A DNA stretch of 56,002 nt, from positions 1-56,002 of the forward strand of contig CAZGUG010000004.1 of NCBI GenBank assembly GCA_964529035.1, read 5' to 3'. The DNA is from CAZGUG01 sp964529035 (lineage in GTDB: Bacteria; Bacillota; Clostridia; Ch29). The first letter of the stretch is position 1; each line of letters starts with the position of its first letter. Below the pieces are notes generated by a model. That model saw nothing but the letters and a program-made list of their open reading frames with translations, was not told the DNA's origin and did not search any database. Positions 8,566-16,078 of this stretch are shown here, one piece after another. The translations under genes were made by a program, and so were the position numbers.

Positions 8566-8604
8566 TCCGGACAGCAGGTCTGTATTCCCCGCCTGCCGTC
8601 CGGA
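8566..8604 (-). promoter_or_regulatory. Intercistronic RNA hairpin between binding-protein and ATPase genes
   Basis: A 13-bp stem (8566-8578 with 8592-8604). It is fully paired on the minus-strand RNA with one G-U, while the plus strand would have a mismatch. The downstream side is only moderately U-rich. Such hairpins after binding-protein genes often protect the upstream mRNA or partly terminate, giving an excess of binding protein over ATPase. Confidence 0.6.
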
Positions 8605-8618
8605 GCGCATGTATCTGT

Positions 8619-9578
8619 TTACTGGTCGGCAGGAATATTATCCTTTGTTATAAGATTTCCTGGTATATAGATATGCCTTTCTTCAAGCTCCTTACCGTTG
8701 AGAAGGTCGAATACCTTATCCACAACGGTTCTTGCAATGGTTTCGGGGTCCTGGGCCATTGTGGCTATGAACGGGCTGTCCTCTTTCCTCATTTCCTTGT
8801 AGGCTTCGGGGTCCCCGTCTATACCAACCACGGCTATATGCTCCTGCAGCCCTGCTTCCCTGATGGCCTGGGCTGCGGCAACACCTACACCGTCAAAGGT
8901 TGCATATACGCCAACAACGTCCCCGGGGTTCGGATTTGCCTGTAGCACTGCTTCCATCTTGGACAGTGTATCGGGGAAGAAATCGGGCCAAGCATAAACA
9001 AAGCTTGCTATAATTTCCACGTCGGGATTATCCTCAAGCACTTTATGCATCGCATCCTTCCTGACCCTAATCATTGAACCCGCATCGTTTATTATTTCAA
9101 CAATCTTGCCCTTGCCGCCTATATGTTCCATTAAAATCTCGGCTGCCTGTGTTCCAAGCTGATTATTGTCGGATTCAACGAATACGTCAACAAAGTCTGC
9201 ATCCCCGGCGTCCATCGAACCGATTATTATACCCTTTGCCTTGGCTTCTCTCAAAGCCGGAGCAACCTGGTTGATATCGCCTTCCTGGATGATTATTGCA
9301 TCCACACCCTGGGCTATCATGTTTTCTATAGCAGTAATCCTGCTGGGCTCGTCGGCGGTTACCGTGGAAACCACTTCTCCGCCGTTCTTTTCAATCTGCT
9401 CCATCATCGTATCTCTGCCTATTCTGGCAAAGAAGTTAGCCTGCCCGAAGTTGTTAATTGCCACAACGAACTTTTCATCTTCCTGGCCTGCTGTTTCCTG
9501 GCCGCCTCCACTGCTGCATCCAGCCATTACTCCGATAATCATCAATACAGAAAGTGTTAATGCCAAAATTCTTTTCAT
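8619..9578 (-). CDS. RbsB-type substrate-binding lipoprotein
   Basis: 319 aa. The N-terminal signal (MKRILALTLSVLMIIG) ends in the lipobox VMAGC with Cys at about residue 21, so it is anchored to the outer face of the membrane. A Gly/Ser/Glu-rich linker is followed by a periplasmic-binding-protein type I fold. It is the first gene of the transporter set, 39 bp downstream of a DUF917 gene. Ligand not predictable from the sequence; linkage to KDG-type kinase and aldolases suggests a sugar acid or amino sugar derivative (inference). Confidence 0.9.
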   Translation of the reverse strand: MKRILALTLSVLMIIGVMAGCSSGGGQETAGQEDEKFVVAINNFGQANFFARIGRDTMMEQIEKNGGEVVSTVTADEPSRITAIENMIAQGVDAIIIQEGDINQVAPALREAKAKGIIIGSMDAGDADFVDVFVESDNNQLGTQAAEILMEHIGGKGKIVEIINDAGSMIRVRKDAMHKVLEDNPDVEIIASFVYAWPDFFPDTLSKMEAVLQANPNPGDVVGVYATFDGVGVAAAQAIREAGLQEHIAVVGIDGDPEAYKEMRKEDSPFIATMAQDPETIARTVVDKVFDLLNGKELEERHIYIPGNLITKDNIPADQ

Positions 9579-9617
9579 TCAAATGACCTCCTTTTTTTAT
9601 TAACATATATATAGAAG

Positions 9618-10745
9618 TTAACCATTCAGCTTTTCTATAGGTACATACTCCAGGTTCGGATACCCGTATCTGTTTCCTCCGAGTGCTTCCTTGCCCACAG
9701 CTGTCTCCATGGTCTCCCTCAGTCTTTTGTGGCACTCAATACCCACCATGGTTATCTCAAGCCCGGGTTTCATGTCTATACTCATTACCCCTTGCCCGCT
9801 GTCCGAATATAGGATGCAAACCAAATCTGGGAATACGGCCTTTATGCTGCCGTCTTTCCAGACCGCCATGTACTCGTTCTTGACCACTATATCCGCTTCG
9901 CTTCCCTTGTACTGCCCTTCTCCTTCAACCTTAATCCTTGTAAGATAAAAACCGCCTTTGTCTTCACCTTTCACCTCCCCCACAATTCCTTTGAAAAGCT
10001 CAAATCCTCCGGTAGTATCCATAAAGGCCTTAACCGGATCCTTTCCTTCCTGCCTGGCTGTAATTATGGCTTTGCCTATCTCTATTGACTTTGTTATACA
10101 TCCGGGTACGCAGCTGTCCTTAAGCTGTTTCCCGGTCATCGGGTAATGGGAATTACCGCCGAAGCCGCCGCCCCTGGTAACCACAATTCTGCCCATCTCG
10201 TCGGCATATGTGGTGTTTACCGCCTTTTTGACAACTACGGTGTTGCCGTATCCGTCCACCAGCGGCATAGGATACAGTGATACACCATGGCCTATGAAGC
10301 TTGTCATCTGTGTCTCGGGTGCAGACCGTCCAAGGGCGTCACCGTTAATCACAGGTATCCCCAGCCGTGCTGCCAGCGACATTATGATAGGTGTGTTTAT
10401 TCCGCCGGCTTCAAAAGGTATAACATAGTCAAGCTTTTTACCCATCATGTCTTCCATTCCCTTGAAGGCAGCCTCCAACACCATACCCTCTTCCAGGACA
10501 TCGGTGTTTCCTTCCGAGTACACCTTCTCCAGGGCCTTTACCGAACCCATTATTCCCCCGCTGCAGACAAGTGCATCGTCGGGCACGTCCTGCGGGTCTG
10601 CTATAAGCAGCTTTCTTCCTTCAGCAAATACATTTTCCAGCACCTCTTTCCCTCGTACCGGATCACCGCCTCCGCCTGTTCCCAGGATGGCAAGGCCGGT
10701 AATCAGCGCATCAATGTCTTCTTTTTCAAATTCAAAAACAGCCAT
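9618..10745 (-). CDS. DUF917 (S-Me-THD family) protein, type B
   Basis: 375 aa. The N-terminal LGTGGGGDP loop near residue 22 is the family hallmark, followed by the conserved PFEAGGINTP segment near residue 110 and a downstream RPFxFSAPET-like region. DUF917 (PF06032) was renamed, as I recall, after an S-methyl-thiohydantoin desulfurase, so acting on hydantoin-like rings is a reasonable guess, not a demonstrated role here. The start ATG 10745 has AAGGGG. In start, length and C-terminal sequence (YGYPNLEYVPIEKLNG) it groups with the protein at 24536, not with those at 19707 and 25846. It is the only DUF917 gene in the sugar-acid-like operon. Confidence 0.85.
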   Translation of the reverse strand: MAVFEFEKEDIDALITGLAILGTGGGGDPVRGKEVLENVFAEGRKLLIADPQDVPDDALVCSGGIMGSVKALEKVYSEGNTDVLEEGMVLEAAFKGMEDMMGKKLDYVIPFEAGGINTPIIMSLAARLGIPVINGDALGRSAPETQMTSFIGHGVSLYPMPLVDGYGNTVVVKKAVNTTYADEMGRIVVTRGGGFGGNSHYPMTGKQLKDSCVPGCITKSIEIGKAIITARQEGKDPVKAFMDTTGGFELFKGIVGEVKGEDKGGFYLTRIKVEGEGQYKGSEADIVVKNEYMAVWKDGSIKAVFPDLVCILYSDSGQGVMSIDMKPGLEITMVGIECHKRLRETMETAVGKEALGGNRYGYPNLEYVPIEKLNG

Positions 10746-10757
10746 AACTGCACCCCT

Positions 10758-11426
10758 TTACTCTGTATTTTTATCATCATTGTTCCCGGCCGGCCGTGAG
10801 CCGCCGGTTCCCTTACCCTTACCAGGATAGGCCACCTCGGTTACATGAGAGCCCACCGGGTTTAAGAATACATGTATCTGTGAATTTTCCAGGTTATAGT
10901 TTAACACGTGGATAACAGGCCGGAACTTGTCCAGGTTAATTAGCAGGTTGGCGCTGTATACATCGTCGTCATACCTAGCATGCACCACATCCGCCACCAG
11001 CAGTGTATGGTCCCCCGCATCCATGGTTGAGTACAGCTTACACTCCAGATTGGCTTTACATTCCGCTATGCCGGGCGGCTTCACCTTTACCGATTCAAGC
11101 CTTTTAAACTCCGACCTGTCAAATTTGTTTTCACCTAACTTAGTCTTGAACGAACACCCCACCAACCGGTCGGCTATTTCCAGCGAAGGTATGTTCACAA
11201 CAAATTCCCCGGTTCTTTCTATGTTCTCAAGGCTGTGCTGTTTTTTGGGACTGTTTAAAAGAGCCAGCGCCACCCTCGGGGGTTGATGCGAAACCGGGTT
11301 TATCCAGCTGAAGGGTGCCACATGGTCTGTCCCGTCCTGATTTTTTGTAGTACACAATATGGGTCTGCTGGGCTGCAGCAGAAATATGCTTTCACATAAT
11401 CTGTCGTCAAGCAGGTCAACCTTCAA
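10758..11426 (-). CDS. Flavin-reductase-like FMN-binding protein
   Basis: 222 aa of the split-barrel flavin reductase family (PF01613 type). The N-terminal region PSRPILCTTKNQDGTDHVAPFSW and the later VGCSFKT and DHTLLVADVV segments are typical. The last ~25 residues are a Gly/Asn/Asp-rich, probably disordered tail. It starts with TTG 11426, with GGAGGAGGG upstream. It may supply reduced flavin or act itself in an unknown redox step; no partner monooxygenase is in the operon. Confidence 0.8.
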   Translation of the reverse strand: MKVDLLDDRLCESIFLLQPSRPILCTTKNQDGTDHVAPFSWINPVSHQPPRVALALLNSPKKQHSLENIERTGEFVVNIPSLEIADRLVGCSFKTKLGENKFDRSEFKRLESVKVKPPGIAECKANLECKLYSTMDAGDHTLLVADVVHARYDDDVYSANLLINLDKFRPVIHVLNYNLENSQIHVFLNPVGSHVTEVAYPGKGKGTGGSRPAGNNDDKNTE

Positions 11427-11447
11427 ATGTATCCCTCCTCCGGCAAG

Positions 11448-12617
11448 TTATCCTTTAAACATTGCAGCGTAATCCTTCAATCGCCCCATGCCTTCCAGTA
11501 TATTGGCTTCGGAGGTGGCATAGGATATCCTTACATAACCCTCGCCCCGCTCGCCAAAGGCGGTGCCGGGTATCAGGCATACACCCTTGGTTTTAAGCAG
11601 GTCCAGGGCAAATTCCTCACTGGGTTTACCAAAGGCTTTGATATTGGCAAATACGTAAAAGCTGCCTTTCGGTTTGTTGAACCTTATCCCGTCAATATCA
11701 TCGAGACACTCCAGCAGTACCTGCCTTCGCCTGCGGTAGCTTTCCAGCATGGCGTCCAGGTCATGCTGCGGACCCGTCAGGGCTTCCAGCGCGGCCTTCT
11801 GGGATATTGTGCTCACGCAGGCGACCACATGCTCCTGCAGCTTTGTCATCTGGCCTATAATATCTTTGTTCCCCGCTGCAAACCCAATACGCCATCCTGT
11901 CATGGCGTAGGACTTGGAAAAACTGTTTATAGTAATAACCCTGTCCCTTATCTCTTTAAACGAAGCGAGGCTTATATGCCGTGCACCGTCGTAGACAAAC
12001 TTTTCATATACCTCGTCGGTTATCACGTACAATCCGTACTTTTCAACCAGCCCTGCTATCCTTATCATTTCGTCAGAGCTTATCACCGCCCCGGTGGGAT
12101 TGGCCGGAGAGTTCATAACAAGCAGTTTTGTCCTTTCGGTTACCTTTTCCTCGATATCGGCGACGGTTAGCATAAAACCGTTTTGTTCCCTTACCGGTAC
12201 AAAAACAGGCTTTGCACCGGCCAGTATTATATGGGAAGTATAGTTGCACCAGCTTGGATCGGGCAGCAGAACCTCGTCCCCCTTTTCGGCAAGGGCAAGT
12301 ACCGCCAGTACCAGTGCACCCATGCCGCCGCTGGTCACTATTATATCGGTGGAAGGGCACACTTCTATGTCGTTGTCGGTCCTAAGCTTGGCTGCAACAG
12401 CCTGCCTTAACTCAATCAGCCCCGCGTTTGCGGTATAATGTGTAAACCCGTCGTCCATGGCTTTTTTGGCTGCCTCGACAATACGCGCCGGGGTATCAAA
12501 ATCCGGCTCACCTATGCCGAAGTTTATAACATCTTCCATGCCACTGGCAGTGTTAAACATTTTTCTTATGCTGGAATGTGGAACCTTACGAACTGTTGAA
12601 GTAATGTCGCTTAACAA
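11448..12617 (-). CDS. Class I/II pyridoxal-phosphate aminotransferase
   Basis: 389 aa, AspC/AAT-I fold. Visible: FGIGEPDFDTP near residue 33 (substrate side), NSPANPTGAV near 170, DEVYEKFVYDG near 200, and SFSKSYAMTGWRIGF near 233 with the PLP-binding Lys. It starts with TTG 12617 behind a GGGGG site. Placed between the KDG kinase and the flavin-reductase gene, it probably removes or adds the amino group of an intermediate. General aspartate or aromatic aminotransferase activity is also possible. Confidence 0.88.
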   Translation of the reverse strand: MLSDITSTVRKVPHSSIRKMFNTASGMEDVINFGIGEPDFDTPARIVEAAKKAMDDGFTHYTANAGLIELRQAVAAKLRTDNDIEVCPSTDIIVTSGGMGALVLAVLALAEKGDEVLLPDPSWCNYTSHIILAGAKPVFVPVREQNGFMLTVADIEEKVTERTKLLVMNSPANPTGAVISSDEMIRIAGLVEKYGLYVITDEVYEKFVYDGARHISLASFKEIRDRVITINSFSKSYAMTGWRIGFAAGNKDIIGQMTKLQEHVVACVSTISQKAALEALTGPQHDLDAMLESYRRRRQVLLECLDDIDGIRFNKPKGSFYVFANIKAFGKPSEEFALDLLKTKGVCLIPGTAFGERGEGYVRISYATSEANILEGMGRLKDYAAMFKG

Positions 12618-12629
12618 TTGAATTACCCC

Positions 12630-13655
12630 CTATCTCTGAACCCTGCCCGAGCCGTCTCCTTTCACAAGGCCCATAACTTCTGCAGTTGTCACGTGATTAA
12701 AATCTCCCGGAATGGTGTGCTTGAGACAGGACGCCGCAGCGGCAAATTCCACCGCCTTCTGACAGTCATATCCGTTTATAAGCGAATAGATAAGGCCGCC
12801 GGCGAAGGAATCTCCTCCTCCAACCCTGTCGACAATATGAACTTTATATTTTTTTGAAATGTAAAAATCGCTGCCGTCATACAGCATAACCGACCAGCCG
12901 TTATCGCTGGCGGAATAGCTTTCCCTCAGGGTTATGGCAGCCATCTTAAGCCCGAATTCATCAGCAAGCCGTTTTGCTACTTCCCTGTATCCTTCCCTGT
13001 TGAGCTTTCCTGAAGTTATATCTGTACTTTGAGCCTTTATTCCGAACACCTTCTCCGCATCCTCTTCGTTGCCTACCGATATGTCAACGTGCTTAACAAG
13101 TTCTCTCATGATTCTGCCCGCCTTTTCGGTGCTCCACAGCTTTTTCCTGTAATTCAGGTCGCAGCTTACTGTAAGCCCCATGTCCTTTGCAGTCTCAACA
13201 GCTTCAAGGGCTACCTGTGCGGCATTGTCGCTGAGGGCCGGCGTGATTCCGGTAAAATGGAACCACCTTGCCCCGTCAAATACTCTGCGCCAGTCGATTT
13301 CCCCCGTCCGGATTTCCGATATGGACGAATGGCTTCTGTCATACACCACCTTGGATGGTCTCTGCGAAGCCCCTGTCTCCAGAAAGTATATGCCCAGCCT
13401 TTCTCCACCCCTTATTATGTGCTCTGTCCTTACGCCAAACCTTCTCAGATGATTGAGCGCCGCATCGCCAAGGGGATTGTCCGGCAGTTTTGTGACATAT
13501 ACCGAATCAAGTCCGTAATTTGCAAGGGACACCGCAACATTGGCCTCTCCGCCGCCATATGTCACGTCAAAGGAATCCGCCTGAACAAACCTGCTGTATC
13601 CGGGAGTCGAGAGCCTAATCATTATTTCGCCGAAACATACCACCCTATCTGCCAT
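12630..13655 (-). CDS. kdgK: PfkB-family sugar kinase, probably 2-keto-3-deoxygluconate kinase
   Basis: 341 aa. The N-terminus has the PfkB substrate lid and GGGEANVAVSLA near residue 36, and the C-terminal DRVGGGDSFAGGL motif near residue 280 holds the catalytic Asp. It would phosphorylate KDG to KDPG, the substrate of the aldolase encoded just upstream. ATG 13655 lies inside the last codons of that aldolase gene (11-bp overlap) with a GGGGGTG ribosome site, so the two are translationally coupled. Another ketose or nucleoside cannot be excluded from sequence alone. Confidence 0.83.
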   Translation of the reverse strand: MADRVVCFGEIMIRLSTPGYSRFVQADSFDVTYGGGEANVAVSLANYGLDSVYVTKLPDNPLGDAALNHLRRFGVRTEHIIRGGERLGIYFLETGASQRPSKVVYDRSHSSISEIRTGEIDWRRVFDGARWFHFTGITPALSDNAAQVALEAVETAKDMGLTVSCDLNYRKKLWSTEKAGRIMRELVKHVDISVGNEEDAEKVFGIKAQSTDITSGKLNREGYREVAKRLADEFGLKMAAITLRESYSASDNGWSVMLYDGSDFYISKKYKVHIVDRVGGGDSFAGGLIYSLINGYDCQKAVEFAAAASCLKHTIPGDFNHVTTAEVMGLVKGDGSGRVQR

Positions 13656-14301
13656 TTTTGCACCCCCTAAAGTTATTGATGATTTCAACAAATTCCCTGG
13701 CCGTCCGGGTTATACTTTCATAATCTCCCGTTTTCGCACCGGCGGTTAAAGCGCCGCCTACTCCAAGCGCTATGCTGCCGGCTTTCAACCATTCAGCAGC
13801 ATTCGAAATGCTAACCCCTCCGGTTGGCATGAGCGATGCCTGGGGCAGTGGGCCCCTGATTGCCTTTATTATCTCCGGGCCAAATACGCTTCCCGGGAAA
13901 ACTTTTATTATATCCGCGCCGGCTTCCATTGCCATAATGACTTCCCTTACCGTCATCGCACCCGGCATGCAGGGTACCTGATACCTGTTGCAGAGTTTAA
14001 CGGTTTCGATATCCAGGGCGGGGCTTACTATATAACCTGCTCCCGAAAGGATTGCCATCCTGGCAGTCTCGGCATCCAATACCGTGCCTGCACCCAACAG
14101 TACATCCTTATCCCTGAGCCTGTCCGCCAGGTCTTCAATCACCCGGTGCGCCCCGGGCACGGTGAAGGTAATCTCTATACAGTCAATTCCTCCCTTAAGA
14201 CAGGCTTCGGTAATACGCTGGGCCTTGTCTGCGCTTTCCGCCCTGATTACCGCTACTATACCCCTTTGCGCAATTCTGTCTAATACTTTGAACTTCTCCA
14301 A
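13645..14301 (-). CDS. KDPG/KHG aldolase (class I)
   Basis: 218 aa, the usual length of 2-keto-3-deoxy-6-phosphogluconate / 2-keto-4-hydroxyglutarate aldolase. Motifs: RGIVAVIRAE near residue 10, IEITFTVPGA near 43 with the catalytic Glu, GAGTVLDAE near 70, and DIIKVFPGS near 130 with the Schiff-base Lys. I take TTG 14301 because seven G lie six bases upstream; the longer open frame has no such site and would run through the operator box. First gene of the operon. Confidence 0.88.
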   Translation of the reverse strand: MEKFKVLDRIAQRGIVAVIRAESADKAQRITEACLKGGIDCIEITFTVPGAHRVIEDLADRLRDKDVLLGAGTVLDAETARMAILSGAGYIVSPALDIETVKLCNRYQVPCMPGAMTVREVIMAMEAGADIIKVFPGSVFGPEIIKAIRGPLPQASLMPTGGVSISNAAEWLKAGSIALGVGGALTAGAKTGDYESITRTAREFVEIINNFRGCKNGR

Positions 14302-14319
14302 AGTCAACCCCCCCCTTGA

Positions 14320-14349
14320 TTGTTTTGTATTATGAAACTCCGTTTTACC
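14320..14349 (-). promoter_or_regulatory. Putative IclR-type operator before the aldolase-led operon
   Basis: On the plus strand the box reads TTGTTTTG-TA-TTATGAAA-CTCC-GTTTTA-CC. The core GTTTTGTATTATGAAAC is an imperfect palindrome of the size bound by IclR-family dimers. The same box, 22 of 30 bases identical, precedes the IclR gene itself (15195-15224). It ends 19 bases before the aldolase start, so binding would block transcription or translation of the operon. Confidence 0.6.
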
Positions 14350-14413
14350 AATAGTGCCTGATTTTACCTTATGGGTTTTCACTATACATTATGCCGGTGG
14401 AACAAGACTTATC

Positions 14414-15175
14414 CTATTTTTTATAACCCAGTCTCATTGATATTCTGTGCGCCGTATCCATAACGCTTGATTTCAGTTCATCGAGCCTCTCGTATGTAAA
14501 CACATCCAAGGTACCCGAAGTACTCACCGCTGCTATGACTTTGCACCTGTAATCCATGATAGGTGCTGCCAGGCATCTTATACCCTTCTCGTTTTCTTCG
14601 TCGTCCAGTGCATAGCCTCTTTCTTTTATAACTCTCAGTTCTTCCATCAGTGTCTGTTTATCGGTTATGGTATTGGAGGTTACCGCAGTCATACCCCTTT
14701 TTCGAATTATGTCTTCCGCCTCGTCGACACTTTTGTATGCCATCATTGCCTTGCCGAGGGCAGTAGAGTGGGCAGGAACCCTGCGTCCTATCTGCGAATA
14801 CATCCTTATACTGTTTATAACGTCGACCTTTTCTATATATACCACCAGTCCGTCTTCCAGCCTTGCCAGGTGCACCGGCTGCCGGCTTTTCTCCTTCAGT
14901 TCATTAAGGTACGGCAGCGCTTCGGTCTTAAGCTCAATATTGTTTAAAAAAATGCTGCCCAGGTCAATGACCTTAAGGCCCAATTTGTACTTGTTGTCCT
15001 GCGGGTTCTTCTCCACATAGCCCCACTCCGCAAAGGTTGAAAGCAACCTGTGCACTGTGCTTTTGTGAAGCCCCACCCTTTCGCTCAGCTGGGTCACTCC
15101 CATTCCCCTGCCCTCAACCGCCAGAGTCTCAAGTATATCCAGCGCTCTGTCCAGTGCCTGCACTCTGTTCGTCAT
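14414..15175 (-). CDS. IclR-family transcriptional regulator (KdgR-like)
   Basis: About 253 aa. The N-terminal winged helix-turn-helix (residues 4-60, with GVTQLSERVGLHKSTVHRLL) is followed by the IclR effector domain with AHSTALGKAMMAYK near residue 130 and GIRCLAAPIMD near 205. ATG 15175 has GGGG seven bases upstream; a GTG two codons earlier is possible. It probably represses both itself and the catabolic operon through the shared boxes. The effector would be a 2-keto-3-deoxy acid by analogy with KdgR (inference). Confidence 0.88.
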   Translation of the reverse strand: MTNRVQALDRALDILETLAVEGRGMGVTQLSERVGLHKSTVHRLLSTFAEWGYVEKNPQDNKYKLGLKVIDLGSIFLNNIELKTEALPYLNELKEKSRQPVHLARLEDGLVVYIEKVDVINSIRMYSQIGRRVPAHSTALGKAMMAYKSVDEAEDIIRKRGMTAVTSNTITDKQTLMEELRVIKERGYALDDEENEKGIRCLAAPIMDYRCKVIAAVSTSGTLDVFTYERLDELKSSVMDTAHRISMRLGYKK

Positions 15176-15194
15176 AACCACACCCCTGAATGAT

Positions 15195-15224
15195 TTGTTT
15201 TGCGTTATGAAATATAGTTTTATT
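15195..15224 (-). promoter_or_regulatory. Putative IclR-type operator before the regulator gene
   Basis: TTGTTTTG-CG-TTATGAAA-TATA-GTTTTA-TT on the plus strand. It matches the box at 14320-14349 at 22 of 30 positions, while the surroundings are unrelated. It lies about 20 bases before the IclR start codon, which suggests autoregulation. Confidence 0.55.
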
Positions 15225-15302
15225 ATATAAAATTATAATATTATTCCCAGAGGATTTCAAGTCTATTACCTTTAATTATACCGGGACCGGGTAAGGGTGC
15301 CC

Positions 15303-15331
15303 TTGACTTAAGGCACCGCCTTCATTAAAAT
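15303..15331 (+). promoter_or_regulatory. Sigma-A promoter of the HD-domain gene
   Basis: TTGACT (15303-15308), a 17-base spacer, and TAAAAT (15326-15331). The spacer carries the palindrome AAGGCACCGCCTT and the -35 is preceded by AAGGGTGCCCTT. Together these form an inverted repeat around the -35 that could be an operator. Confidence 0.65.
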
Positions 15332-15387
15332 ATGTACTAGCAGGACAAGGCATTAAACGTGTTTCTATCAATTAAGGAGGTTTTCTG

Positions 15388-15969
15388 ATGCAAACTAAAG
15401 TTCCAAACCGGGCGGAGGCGTATAAACTGCTGACCGAATTCAATAAAAGCCAGAACCTTATCCGTCACGCGCTGGCGGTTGAAGCAGTGATGGTACATTT
15501 CGCAGAGCTTTTCAACGAGAGTGACGTTGATAAGTGGCGAATAGTCGGGCTGGTGCATGACCTGGACTATGAAATGTACCCTGAAGAGCACTGTCAGAAG
15601 GTTAGGGAAATACTAACCGAAAGAAACTGGCCGGAGGACTACATAAGGGCGATACAGAGCCACGGATGGGGCATTTGCAGCGACGTCGAACCGAAGGAGA
15701 GAATGGAAAAGGTGCTGTATGCGATAGATGAGCTGACCGGGCTTATCAATGCCACCGCCCTTATGCGCCCCAGTAAAAGCATACTGGACCTTAAACCGAA
15801 ATCGGTAAAGAAAAAATGGAAGGACCGGAATTTTGCCGCCGGTGTTGACAGGGATATAATCCAAAAGGGCGTGGATATGCTGGGTATGGACCTCACCGAG
15901 GTAATGGCCGAAACCATAAAGGGTATGCAGAAGGTGGCGGAGGAAATTGGCCTCAAGGGCAGCCTTTAA
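15388..15969 (+). CDS. HD-domain hydrolase-like protein
   Basis: 193 aa. Metal-binding pattern: His in LIRHALAVE near residue 27, the HD pair in GLVHDLDYEMYP near 55, His in IQSHGWG near 91 and Asp in YAIDELTGL near 112. Such single-HD proteins are phosphohydrolases, often on nucleotides, but the substrate is not known. ATG 15388 has a perfect AAGGAGG site. Monocistronic: own promoter upstream and a terminator at 16029. It is the only + gene between 0.3 and 33 kb. Confidence 0.8.
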   Translation: MQTKVPNRAEAYKLLTEFNKSQNLIRHALAVEAVMVHFAELFNESDVDKWRIVGLVHDLDYEMYPEEHCQKVREILTERNWPEDYIRAIQSHGWGICSDVEPKERMEKVLYAIDELTGLINATALMRPSKSILDLKPKSVKKKWKDRNFAAGVDRDIIQKGVDMLGMDLTEVMAETIKGMQKVAEEIGLKGSL

Positions 15970-16028
15970 GCGCGGCGGGGGACTACGGTTCCTTGGCCCG
16001 TTTGACGGATTACCGGTATTAATTATGA

Positions 16029-16062
16029 GAACCGGGGCAGTTCATGAAACCCCGGTTCTTTC
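16029..16062 (+). terminator. Intrinsic terminator after the HD-domain gene
   Basis: Nine-bp GC-rich stem GAACCGGGG/CCCCGGTTC (16029-16037 and 16050-16058) with a 12-base loop and CTTTC after it on the plus strand. It lies between convergent genes. Confidence 0.7.
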
Positions 16063-16078
16063 GGTATGTATATCATAT

